Shown in pieces: positions 41,901-52,200 of a stretch of DNA of 64,000 bases. The DNA comes from Montifringilla adamsi (Eukaryota > Chordata > Aves > Passeriformes > Passeridae), in NCBI GenBank assembly GCA_017590115.1, contig JAGGNK010013558.1:20016823-20080822 (forward strand). The letters are read 5' to 3'. Under the pieces are notes generated by a model. That model was given only the letters and a program-made list of their open reading frames with translations. It searched no databases and was not told where the DNA came from. Numbering within the stretch: the stretch's first letter is position 1; each line of letters begins with the position of its first letter. The position numbers and the translations under genes are program-made.

Positions 41901-43996
41901 GAGCGGGTGAGTACGGAGCTGAGCACGCTGGCTTCTGCCTGGGAGTGTCCCTGGCTCCTGCCTAATGCCAGCCTAGGGGTGTCCTGCTGGGCCCCAGCCA
42001 CTGCCCTGGGCTCTGCCAGCTCATTCCCAGCTTGGAAGCAGCAGGCAGTGGGGCTGGTGCCCACTGCTGTCACATCTGCGTGGGCCGAGCCCCTTTCTGG
42101 CCCCCGCTGTGCCAGAGGTGACGCTTGGCTCTGCACACCTGTAAATCCGTGCTGCAGTTCCTGCTGTGTGGCTGTGCCAGCTGCCAGCAGGGCAGTGTCA
42201 CTGGCAGTGTCAGTGGCACGCAGTGGTGCTCGGAGTGTGAGTGCAGGTGTGTCCCACAGCACCTGAAGAAGAGCCGGGAGATGGAGGCGGAGATGCTCTA
42301 CGGCAGCGCCCCGCGGACGCCCATCAAGCGCCGCATGCTCAGCCCCCACACGCCTGCCAAAGTAAGCAAGGTAAAACGTCCCTGCAGAGCAGTGGGGTGG
42401 GCTGGGTGCCCCGAGCAGAGCTCTCTCTGCAGGGCTGGGCACAGCCTTGGGCTGCCCTCGGCCCCGTGGGGGTCGGGCTGCTGCAGCCGCAGGGGAAGGC
42501 AAGATGTGCCGTCCTGTGTGACGCGTGCTCTGCCTCCTGCTCAGCTCCATGGCACCTCCAGCGCCAGCACCGCCTCCAACACCACGGTGCGCTCAGCCTT
42601 TGCAAGAGCCATCTCCCACTCGCCCACCTCGCGGCTGCCACCCTCCGGGAAGAAGGTGAGGGGTCTTGGGGGACTCCCTGCCCGGGGCTGGGCTGCAAGG
42701 GACGGCTGAGCTGAGGTGCTGCAGCTCTTCTTGCTGTCACCCCGTGGTTCACCGCCTCCCCTGCTGAGCTCGTGGGGCACAGAAGCCCCTGTTTGTCTGC
42801 AGTCTGCTCTGTTGGGGCTACGGCCATCCTGCTGGGGTGTTTCTGGGACCTGAGGGAGGAGGAGGAGGGTGCCAGAAAATCTTCCTCCAGCCCAGATTTC
42901 TAGTACACCTGCTCCTTAGTGCTGAGCCTGCAGCTTGAGGGACCTTCAAAATGTGTGTGTGCTGCCAGACAGGGCTGAGCATCCTTGTCTAGTGAGTGGC
43001 ATCCCTGCCTACAGCAGGGCGGTGGAACGAGATGGGCTTTCAAGTCCCTTCCCACCCGCATCACTGCAGGATTCTGTGATTCTGTGCTGTATGTTTCAGG
43101 GTCCAGAACTGGACCCCAGAGTCTGGAGAGCCCCCGGAGCCTGACACTGCTCTGGCTCCTCAGACTGATGGGCACTGCAGCTGCCACAGCTCTCCTGCCT
43201 CTGCTCAGTTCCTGCGTCCCTCAACTGTCCCCCCTCCCCACAGATCAGCCAGGCTCGGACCCCCACCCGCGCGGCAGTGAAGCCCCCCCGACGCAGGCTG
43301 AGGGAGCAGAACAAGGAGAACGTGTCCCAGCTGGACGGAACCACCCGGAGCGGTGGGTGCACCCCCACAGCCCCTGCCCAGCGTAACCACAGCGTTAGTT
43401 CTGTTGCCAGCACCTATTCCGAGTTTGCGGTAATTCACCTCTTCTAACCCCACCCCCGTCGCTGCACAGCACGGGACCTTGGCTTGGCTCCCCCCCGTGT
43501 CACTCCCCGTGTCCCCCGTGTCCTCTCGCGGGGGGCTGCTCCTGCCCTGCCTGTGACTCTGCATGGACAGCTTCTAACAGAGCTGGTGGCAGAGAGCCCT
43601 GAGCACGAGGGGGGCTGCTTTCCTCTCCCAGGGTGGGGGACCTCAGCAGGCCCTGGACAGCCTCTGTCCTCCCATCAGGCTGGGCTGAGCCAGAGATTTA
43701 CCATTGTGCGACACTACCGAAAGGTTTTTACTCTTTATGCATTTTAGTAAAGAAAGACATTAATGTTCATTGGTTACAAGTTGCATAGTTCCTGTATTAA
43801 TTTGTATTCCATCTCCCTTTGGCAGCCTGGCCTGCCTCTCTCTGTCCCTTCTGAGCTGTGAGGCTGCAGCCCCCTCCCTTCCCTCATCCCTCTCTTGTTT
43901 CCCCACTTCTTGTTTCCACAGCGCCAACTTTCACAGGCTTCCCGCTTTGAAAGCACCTCCCGTGTTCTCAACTCCACCACCAACAACGCCGCGTGA
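39000..43996 (+). CDS. PRC1: PRC1 cytokinesis microtubule crosslinker (first codons not found)
   Basis: PRC1 bundles antiparallel microtubules in the spindle midzone and recruits KIF4A for cytokinesis. Exons found: 39000-39132, 39440-39562, 39892-40122, 40196-40366, 40557-40706, 40935-41082, 41167-41303, 41548-41643, 41760-41906, 42260-42370, 42545-42655, 43244-43429, 43922-43996; the frame is unbroken for about 605 codons. Order of parts: an N-terminal dimerisation coiled coil (EVLAAEAVSCLNRAMAALRN); spectrin-like coiled coils; the microtubule-binding domain with SKANDPSRFTNRGGSLLKEEK; a basic, Ser/Thr-Pro-rich tail (APRTPIKRR and RTPTRA, likely CDK sites); and QNKENVSQLDG. Mammals start with a tiny exon encoding MRR; its counterpart is missing, so start is uncertain and the first internal ATG is at 39043. 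Exon 10 has two in-frame donors 9 bp apart (42361 and 42370). Confidence 0.94.
42976..43092 (+). mobile_element. CR1 retroposon 3' end in a PRC1 intron
   Basis: GGTGGAACGAGATGGGCTTT...AAGTCCCTTCCCACCC followed by GATTCTGTGATTCTGTG matches the CR1 3' terminus with its short terminal 8-mer-like repeats. It is inserted in the intron before the penultimate exon. Confidence 0.7.
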
Positions 43997-44109
43997 CGCA
44001 GCCCTGCTCCGGCAGCAGTAGAGGGCCTGCAGCACCTCCCGCTCCGCATAGCGCTCCCGTCGGTTGTTTTAAAAATGTGCTTTTGTTTAAAAAAAATTTC
44101 TATGTTGTG

Positions 44110-44115
44110 AATAAA
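44110..44115 (+). terminator. PRC1 polyadenylation signal
   Basis: AATAAA lies 114 bp after the PRC1 stop in an AT-rich 3' UTR (TTTTAAAAATG and TTTAAAAAAAA tracts), followed by a GT-rich segment. Confidence 0.85.
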
Positions 44116-44221
44116 GTATTTTTAGAGCAACAGCCTCGCGCGCGTCTGGGGGCGTGGCAGCGAGGGGCGATGGGAGGGGCGGGGCAACCAGGCCCGCGGG
44201 GCGTGGCCAGGGGAGCCTCAG

Positions 44222-44534
44222 CCAATCAGAAACCGGGCTCAGGCTGCAGCTTTTTCGGCCGAGTCCAGCAGCCCCAATTTGTGTCCTGATTGGCCAAACT
44301 GGAACTCCGCGGCCTGATTGGCCGAAAGGGCTGGGCCTTCAATCCGTGCGGTGATTGGCCAAATAGGGAGCAGCCCAATCATTTCCTGATTGGCTAAAAA
44401 AAAAAAAAAAAAAAAAAAAGAAAAAGAAAAAAATCCCTGCACTTTCAATCCGCATCCGGATTGGCTGAAGCAGCAGTCCAATCCGAATCCTGATTGGCTG
44501 AAAAAACTAGCGCTGCCAGCTGTGTCCTGATTGG
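44222..44534. promoter_or_regulatory. array of ten CCAAT/ATTGG boxes at about 35 bp spacing
   Basis: CCAAT occurs at 44222, 44375 and 44478. The reverse form ATTGG occurs at 44289, 44317, 44354, 44389, 44460, 44493 and 44530, mostly as TGATTGGCC or TGATTGGCT, the preferred NF-Y context. A run of 24 adenines at 44396-44419 interrupts it. It reads as a degenerate tandem repeat whose unit carries one inverted CCAAT box. It lies between the tails of PRC1 and RCCD1, where no known promoter is expected. NF-Y binding is inferred, not shown. Confidence 0.7.
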
Positions 44535-44587
44535 CCGAACGGGATGAAGCGCCGATCCGCGCCGCGCCTGGAGCGGCAGCGAAAAAC

Positions 44588-44812
44588 CGGCCCCAGTCCC
44601 GAGCGTGCCGAGCCGAGCCAGAGCCCGGCCCCAGTCCCGAGCGTGCCGTGCCGTGCCGTGCCAGAGCCCGGCCCCAGTCCCGAGCGTGCCGTGCCGAGCC
44701 GAGCCAGAGCCCAGCCCCAGTCCCGAGCATGCCGTGCCGTGCCGAGCCAGAGCCCGGCCCCAGTCCCGAGCGTGCGGAGCCGAGCCAGAGCCCGGCCCCA
44801 GTCCCTGACCAA
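44588..44812. repeat. 38-43 bp minisatellite, five to six copies
   Basis: Units share GGCCCCAGTCCCGAGCGTGCC followed by a variable number of 5 bp words GTGCC or GAGCC, then AGAGCCC. It directly follows the CCAAT-box array. Length variation between copies comes from gain or loss of the 5 bp word. Confidence 0.85.
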
Positions 44813-45422
44813 AAGGGATTTTTCTGCCGAGTAAAAAGCTGCAGCCCCGCTCCCCAAACCACCTTCAGCCCCTCTCAGCCCCTCGCTCTCCCCACCTGCC
44901 CCTCTGAACTGCCCCCCAGCACTGGAGGGGCAAACACAGGGTGAAAATCAGGAAACCTGTGATATGAGACAACAGTTCCGTGTGGGAAGCAAAGGCCGCA
45001 CAGGACAAGCAAAACCAAGAGTTCACTCCCTCCTTCCGCCTGGTGCTCGCCATCCCCAGGGCAGGAGCTCAGCCTCCCCAGGGCAGCAGGGCCCATCACG
45101 GTCATGGTAACTTGGACAAAACCACTACTGCTCTGAGCATCCCCCATTCCTCCTTCTCCTCCCCTTTCCACTCTGGCGTGATGCCACATGGCCTGGGACA
45201 CCTCCGGGGTCAGCTGGGGGTCCCATGTCCAGCTGTGTGTCCCGGCCCAGAGGAGCAGGATCCTCAGCTGTGTGCCAGCTGCCCTGCCAAACACCCCTGA
45301 ACGAGCACCGTGTTCACACAAACCCCAGCCACAGCCCCTGCAGCCCCTCGCCCAGGACAGCTCCACTGGAGCTGGAACATGTCTCGCACACACCAGCACT
45401 GCAGCCCTTATGGAAAACTGAA
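44813..45422. other. tail-to-tail interval PRC1-RCCD1, nothing further recognised
   Basis: About 600 bp without recognisable exons, RNA genes or retroposons before the RCCD1 polyadenylation site. Confidence 0.5.
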
Positions 45423-45428
45423 TTTAAT
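45423..45428 (-). terminator. RCCD1 polyadenylation signal (ATTAAA)
   Basis: TTTAAT on the plus strand reads ATTAAA on the minus strand about 210 bp after the RCCD1 stop. The overlapping plus-strand bases 45426-45431 read AATAAA, so the site could serve either strand. Confidence 0.6.
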
Positions 45429-45638
45429 AAACACATCCAGCCCGTCCCAGTGTGCCCCTGGCCCTGAGGCAGCTGCAGCCCCACGCCAGCCTGTGAGTCA
45501 GGTCATTGTGGGCTAAACCCAGCCCCATCCTGTGCCGCAGGGTCTGCCTGCCCTGGCCTGAGCACAGAGTGGAGCTGGTCCTGCGGGGCAGAGGCTGCCC
45601 TCGTCCCCATCTGGCAGCCCCCACGGCTCCTGGGGCCC

Positions 45639-48600
45639 TCACGGCTCCCGCACGCGCACATAGGTGGTCCAGGGCCCACACACCACCTCCTCCACCCGCA
45701 GCCCCCTGGCCACCAGCTGCTCCACGCGGCGTGCCTGGTCAGAGCTGATGTTGTTCCCGTGTCCCAGCTGTCCGTATTTACCTGCAGGCACACAGCCGTG
45801 ACATAACGTGGCCCCGGGGTCTCACAGGGAATTGCTCTGGTGTTTGTGGGGAGGGAGGGAGGGAACACAAGAGCCCCAGCATAGACAGAACTCCTACAGT
45901 GACAGGAGAGCCAAGGGCAAGAGAACAGGAACCAGAAGCTGCCCCTGGGGAGGTTGCACAGCCCCAAAGCAGAGGTGCCACTTACCCCAGCCCCAGGTGT
46001 AGAGCTCCCCGCCTCCTGCAACAGGGACAGCACCATCAGGCAGCACCCCGTGAGCTCCAGCCCCCACAGTCCTGCTGAGGTCCCGGTGAGCCCCGGCACC
46101 TCTCAGCATCCCTGCCCCGTGGGACACTCACGTGTGACAGCCGCTGTGTGTCGGGAGCCACAGCTGACCGCGCTGACCTCCACGTCCTGTGGCAGATCCA
46201 GCAGTGCTGGGAACGCCTGGATGGAGATGAATGCAGCATCCTGGGCAGCCAACTGCTCCCGGCAGGCCATCAGCTCGGTGCTCCCTGCAGAAGAGGTGGC
46301 AGCAGCCTTGCTCGCAGGCTGAACAGCACTGCACTGAGCTGCTGGGGCTGTGCAGGAACCCGGCCCCCCTGCCCTCAGCCTGGCCGGCAGCACTCACCCG
46401 TGCCCGTGTCCTCATCTCGCGCTCGCTCCTCTGCCAGCGCCTTGGAGGGCAGAGCCAGCTGCCCCGACTCGTTCCAGCCCCACACGTACAGGTCTCCTGC
46501 CTCTGTGCGGTGGGGAAAGCACACCGGGCAGAGCTGAGCCCTGGGCCGCGCTCGCTGCAGCACCGGGTGCTCCAGGGACACCAACAGCCCACGCTCCCCG
46601 AGCCAGGCGCCGCCAGCACGGCCAGCTGGCAGCCCCAGCCCAGCCCCTTACCGCTGACGCTGGCCGAATGCCACCCGCCGGCCGCCACCGCCCGCATGGG
46701 CACCCCGGCCAGCGCCTCCACCAGCCGCGGCTGCAGCTCGGACTCCAGCAGCCCGTGGCCCAGCTGCCCGTGCCTGCAGGGACGCACAGGGACAGGGCCC
46801 CGTCTTTAGGGAAAGTGACAGTTTTTGTGCACAGCTGCATGTCGAGGGGCATGGGGGAGGAAAAGTTTTCACAGGAGTAACCACTGAAAGATACCAAGGG
46901 TACAGAACGAGTGGGAGTACAGCATTCGAACCATGGGAAAGGAATGAATTTCTCCTGACTTAGACAACAAAGGTGCTTTCCCAGGGCATTCCTGAGATAG
47001 CTTTCTCACCCCTGACCCCCACAGAACACCACACCTATAAGCCCCCCAAAGCCTAGGATGCTGCATTCCAAAACCAGAAAGACTGATAAAAGACTAAGCA
47101 AGCCAACCTAGACCTCACAAAAAAACCTTTCTAAATTTGCCATTTCTTCAGAACAGCAACATTTTTTTTGTTTAGTATTATTCATTTTTAATACTTGTGA
47201 ATTCTTTGCTTATTAAATAAACAGGTATTTTCCACTTTTCTACGAAGAAATCTTTCTCCAAACCAATTTAGGGGAGGGGGCACTTGAATTTACTTTCTAA
47301 AAGAGCCCCACTCAGAAATTTCCTCCCAAAATTTACCTAAACCAAAACAAATACAAGAAGAAACACCTTTGTGAGAATAAACTGAGCAGTGCCACCAGCT
47401 GTTAAATGCACCCAAGTTCAGCTGCTGGCAGGCGACACAGGGTGCTGGGGCTGGAGGCTTTTCCCAAGGGGTTCACTCCCCTCCCACAGGCTGCACCAGA
47501 GGGACCGGGCACCGAACTGTCCCAGACCGATGGACTCAATCTCCAGTTCAGAAACACAGGGGCTTTGCTGCCACCTGGTGTTGTGCGGCAAGTTACAGAG
47601 GAGCAGGGACAGAGCAGGGACCCTGATGGTCCTACAGAGACCCAAGCGTCCTCGGAGACTGCCCTGAGGGAGCCAAAAGTCAGGCCAGGGGCCAGAGTCA
47701 GTAGCCAGAGACCCAGCACCTAGAGAGGAGACAGGGCTGCCCATGGGGCCAGCGAGGGTGGACTCAGCGGGAAAGGGGGCACGGTGAGGCCAGCACCCCC
47801 CAAGAGAAACCACGATTTGGGATACCTGTGCTGGGGGGAGCCAGCTGTGGTGAGGGACGGATCCCATCAGCATGTGGGTGAGCACTGGGCACCCGCAGCT
47901 GGTACCCCAATATGCTGGTACCCCAACACTTCTCCCAGCTGTAACGTAACATTCCCAAGCGCACCCCACGGGAATGTCAGGAGGCATATCCCAGCGCCAG
48001 GCAGTGTACGCAGGCTAATGGGGGCTCAGCCCCCCCTTCCCACACCCTCTCACCTGCCCTCCCCTCAAAGGCTCCCCATATTCCCCACATCCCTTCTGCA
48101 TCCCCGTCATTCTCTCTCCATCCCACCGCAGCGCTTATCCAGGAGTTCTGAAGGCCCACCCGCTGCCGTCCCTCTCCGGCACCCCTGTGTCCCCACAGCC
48201 CCTGCTCACCTGCCACCGCCCCAGGTAAAGACCTCCCCGGCGGCGCCCAGCGCTAGGGCGTGCTCCGTGCCCAGAGCCAGCCGCCGGGCCCGCAGGCCGG
48301 CGGGCAGCGCGGTGAAGAACGGCGGCCGCGGCGTGGCGAAGCCGCCGGGCAGCAGCGGCAGCGGCCGGCGGGCGCTCCGCACCTCCAGCCCCGCGCCTGC
48401 CGCGGCGGCAGCTCAGCGACCGGCGCTGGGGACAGCCCGGGGCACGGGACGGGGACAGCCCGCGGGTCTGGGGGCACGGGACGGGAACGTCACCGGGGGA
48501 CCACCGAGGGGCATCCCGGGGGAACCGGCGCGGTGGGAGGGCTGGGGGGTCCCATCCCGGGGGAACCGGCGTCAGGGGAAGGGGCGGGCAAGACGAACCG

Positions 48601-48865
48601 ACGCGACCGGCGCGGCAGCGCACGGTGGGAACGGGACCCGCCATCCCGGGGCGCGGCAAGGGGAAGCGGGCACGGGCGGGACGGGACCGGGGCTCCGGGG
48701 GCGCTCACCGGTCTCCACGACCACGTAGCTCCAGGCGGGCCACACGCGGGAGATGCCCTCGGGGCCCGCCTCCAGCCGCCACGGGCCGGGGCCCGGGCCC
48801 GGCTCCCCGGCCGCCTCTTCGGGGCTGAACCCGAACGCGAGCCAAACGCAAGCGGGCGCCGCCAT
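45639..48865 (-). CDS. RCCD1: RCC1 domain-containing protein 1, 7 exons, 298 aa
   Basis: RCCD1 partners the demethylase KDM8 in H3K36 regulation and mitotic fidelity. Exons in transcript order: 48709-48865, 48210-48396, 46652-46773, 46398-46502, 46132-46284, 45986-46015, 45639-45781; 299 codons including the stop. The RCC1 blades are visible: [92 protein letters not shown] and [12 protein letters not shown], each with the Gly-rich signature (broken here at exon joins). Exon 6 is only 30 bp. Humans have about 376 residues; the shortfall lies mainly between exons 1 and 2 and in exon 4. The 1.4 kb intron 2 holds an AT-rich block of unknown origin. The start lies 365 bp from the UNC45A stop on the same strand. 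Confidence 0.94.
46880..47400. other. AT-rich block in RCCD1 intron 2, possible old insertion
   Basis: About 500 bp of low GC (for example ATTATTCATTTTTAATAC) embedded in GC-rich intron sequence. The sharp composition change suggests an old transposon or retroviral remnant, but no family could be recognised. Confidence 0.4.
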
Positions 48866-48897
48866 GGCTGGGGCGGAACCGGGAGAGGAGGGAGCGG

Positions 48898-48966
48898 ACG
48901 TGACGGCGGAGGGGCGGACGTGACGGCGGAGGGGCGGACGGACGGACGGACAGACGGACGGACAGA
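48898..48966. repeat. tandem repeat upstream of RCCD1
   Basis: Two copies of GACGTGACGGCGGAGGGGCG followed by a GGAC tetranucleotide run with GACA interruptions. It lies within 100 bp upstream of the RCCD1 start codon, so it forms part of the promoter or 5' UTR; the TGACG words resemble CRE half-sites. Confidence 0.7.
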
Positions 48967-48991
48967 GGCCGGGCCGTGGTCCAAGAGTAGC

Positions 48992-48997
48992 TTTAGT
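48992..48997 (-). terminator. candidate UNC45A polyadenylation signal (ACTAAA)
   Basis: TTTAGT on the plus strand reads ACTAAA, a rare variant, in the UNC45A direction about 235 bp after its stop and about 130 bp before the RCCD1 start codon. No better hexamer lies between the two genes. Confidence 0.35.
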
Positions 48998-49229
48998 GTT
49001 ACCGGGCGGCGGTCCCGCCCCGGCTCGACCCTCCCGGCTAAGGCAGACGGTGGCAAAGGCGGCGGCAAGCCCTGTCCTCCCCTCGCCCCGGGGCACCGGG
49101 CGGCCCCGCCCCGGGCAGTGCTGAGCCAGCTCCGCGTGCAGCCGGGCCCGCCAGGGCCGCCCTGAGTCAGCGTGTGCGCGCCGGCCTCGGCAGCGTGTGC
49201 AGCGTGCGAGCGAGCGAGCCCCGCGGGCC

Positions 49230-52200
49230 TCAGGCGTGGCCAGGGTTGGGCTTGATGAGGCCGTAAGCCACTGCGTGTGCCAGGCTCTCCTGGGCCGCTT
49301 GGGCCACCCGCGGCTTGTCCTTGTCCTTGGCAAGCACAGAGAGGATCTCCAGCATCTCGCTGGCGATGAGCTGCTCGGCCACCTCCCGAGCAGCTGCCAT
49401 CATGTTCATCACCACCACGGCGCCACGGTGCTGCAGCTCCGCACTGGGGCTCAGCAGCAGGGCCTGCAGGATCTCCAGCCAGTGCACCGTCTGCAGGGGA
49501 GTGGGGCCAACATCATCACAGACCCTGAGAGAAGGGTCCCAGCTCCCCCGCTACAGCCCCATCCCAGAGCTGGGTCCAAGTCACAGCAGGCTGCCCTGTC
49601 TTCTGGGGCCAGAGCTCCAGGCCACCACGGGGAGGGAATATGGGACACAGGGTGCTGTGTCAGGGTGCACTCACCACCTGGGGAATCCGCTTGCAGATGG
49701 GGGGATGCAGGGTAGTCAGCATGGCCAGGGTCCCCGAGGCTGCCCGCCGCAGCTTCTCGTCCTCCTCCCCACTGTACAGGACCATCAGCTTCAGCCGGTC
49801 GCTGCCCTCAGCCAGGAACATCTCCTGCACCTGCACAGGGGAAAGAGGAGGGATCAGGGGGGTGTGGTGGTCCAGCAGCCCAGCACAGACCCCAGCCCAT
49901 CCCAGCCTTCACCTCCTTGCTCATGGCCATGTTGCACATGCACTCAGTCGCGGCTAGTCGGATCAGCTCGTGCTCCTCAAACATGTACCCCTCAATCATG
50001 GGCACGGCCCGCTCTTTCAGGATCTTCTGCCTGCGAGGCAAGCGGGCAGTGAGCACTCCCTGCCAGGGCAGCCCGCCAGGCCCAGGGGGACAGCCAGGGG
50101 CCCTGCTCCCCCATCCCTACCGCAGCCTCTCGCTGATGCCAGCCAGGTTGGTCAAGGCCATCAGCCCCTCAAAGTTCTCCAGGCCCGTGCGCTGCAGGTG
50201 CAGCAGGCTGACCAGGGGCCTCACCACCTCATAGATCTGGGGAGACAGAACACATGGGACTGAGTCAAAGCCCACTGCTGCTCCCACCTGAGCCCCTGCC
50301 TGGCAGACCCAACCCCCAGCCCCAGCACTCACCCGCTCCCCAGGGAATGCCATCTCCGGGTTGGAGGTGATGGTGATCTTTGCTAGGGCCTGCGCTGCCT
50401 TGGTCTGCCCCACCTCAGTGCCCTCCAGGGACAGTGGGATCAGAGCCTGGGGGCAGAAACAGCAGCTTGTCCTGCAGCCAAGGCCACAGCACCCAGGGCA
50501 GCCACAGCTTTCCCCAGCCTCACGTCCAAGGGAGCCAGTGCAGCCCTGCTAAACCACAGAGCCCAGCTCGCCCCGGAGCAGGGCAGGGCAGAAGCACAGC
50601 GGGGTCCATGCTCTCACCTTGCCTCCTCCCTGAGCAACCACACCACCCCGGTCTTCTGCCTCCTCCACCAGTGCCAGGAACACTCTAGGGACCAAGAGGG
50701 ACTAGTTCCAGCACTCAGACAGTCACAGTGGGCCCAGGCCACACCAGACTCCTGCTGGACATCCTCCCTACTGTCCAGGAGCTGGCCTTCACCACAGGCA
50801 CGTTAAGTTCACCAACAGGATGCCAGCAGTCTGGGAACCCAGCTCCCCCCTGTGCCCGGCACGCCCGCACCTGGAGATCAGCTCCCGGCAGGAGTTGGTG
50901 AGCGCCGGGTTCTCGCTCTTCACCATGCAGGCCAGAGCCGACACCACGCCAGCCACCAGCAGCTTCCGCACCCGCCGCTTCACGAACTCCGGCTTGTCCT
51001 GTCCACAGCCAGGGCCACGCTTGGCTCAGGAGCACCTGGTCAGGTGCCCGACCCCACCCTGTGGGCCTCAAGGACACCGTGTCCACACCTGGGACCCCAG
51101 GCTGTGTCCCACCCACCCGCTCTCCTCCTAAGCACGGCCATGCCCTGCTCACCTTGGGGTGCTGCTCCGGGATGTGCTGCTTGGCATACTTGGCCAGCTC
51201 CAGCATCTGTGGGTCCGGCTCCTCGTGGTCATAGCTGTTGGTACAGTTCACCAGCGTGGAGGCAACAGCATAGAGCACACTCCTGTCCTCTGACTGTGGC
51301 GACAGTGGGCACCCGTCACACTCACAGCAGGGAGGAGCAGCCAGGACTGGAACCCACCCAGCCTCTCCCACACATCCCCCCCCAGAGCATGAGCCCCACA
51401 CCTGCTCCAGCACATTTCCCTGGTGCCAGGGTGTCCACCCCACAGCTCTTGCTATGCACCTTGGCCAGCTGGAACATGGCCTGCATTGCTGCCTTGTCCT
51501 CCACAAACTCCTCCTTGACATCTGCATCGAAGGTGAGGTAGGCCAGGCCCTCCACAGCCCAGCGCCGCGTGCCCGCATCGATCGCCTCGTTGCAGAGCCA
51601 CCTGGGAGAGTGGTCCCTGAGCTGGCTGTGGGGGCTGTGGACAGCCCAGCTGCAGGGAGCCCAGCTGTGAGGCACCTTGCCCACCCCCCACACCTGGCCC
51701 CGCTCACTTGCGGCACTGCTTGGCCAGCTTCATGGTGGATCCCTCGGCAAACTGCTTCATGCTGAAGTCCGTGCCTCCTGCAGATCCCAGCTTGCAGAGC
51801 CCCTGCAGCCAGGAACAGAGTGTGGGAGCAGGAATGGATGTAGGCCACCTGATGTGTCTCCTGGACCCACGGCAGTGGGGAGCAGTGCTGTGGTCCCACC
51901 CCACCGCCCACCCTAGGGCTCTGTCACACCCTGTGGCAGCGTGCTCACCACGAGGGCACGGATGCGGATGCTGTCCCTCTCGCTGTGCTTGTAGATCTCC
52001 TTGAGCAGGTTGACGCCGTTGGCCGTGATGAAGGAGGCGCGCTTGGCCTTGTCGGCCGCGTGGATCAGCGCCTCCACCGCCACCAGCTGGTGGGCCTCAC
52101 ACACAGAGGCACAGAGGGACAGCACGCAGTCCATGATCCCCTCCAGCTCCAGCACCCTGTTCCCTGCATCCGAGGCACCCTGCAGCAGGCACGACACTGT

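Noticed and set aside
44531..44944. Pro/Ser/Arg-rich frame downstream of PRC1
   Set aside because: Directly follows the minisatellite unit; no splice context.
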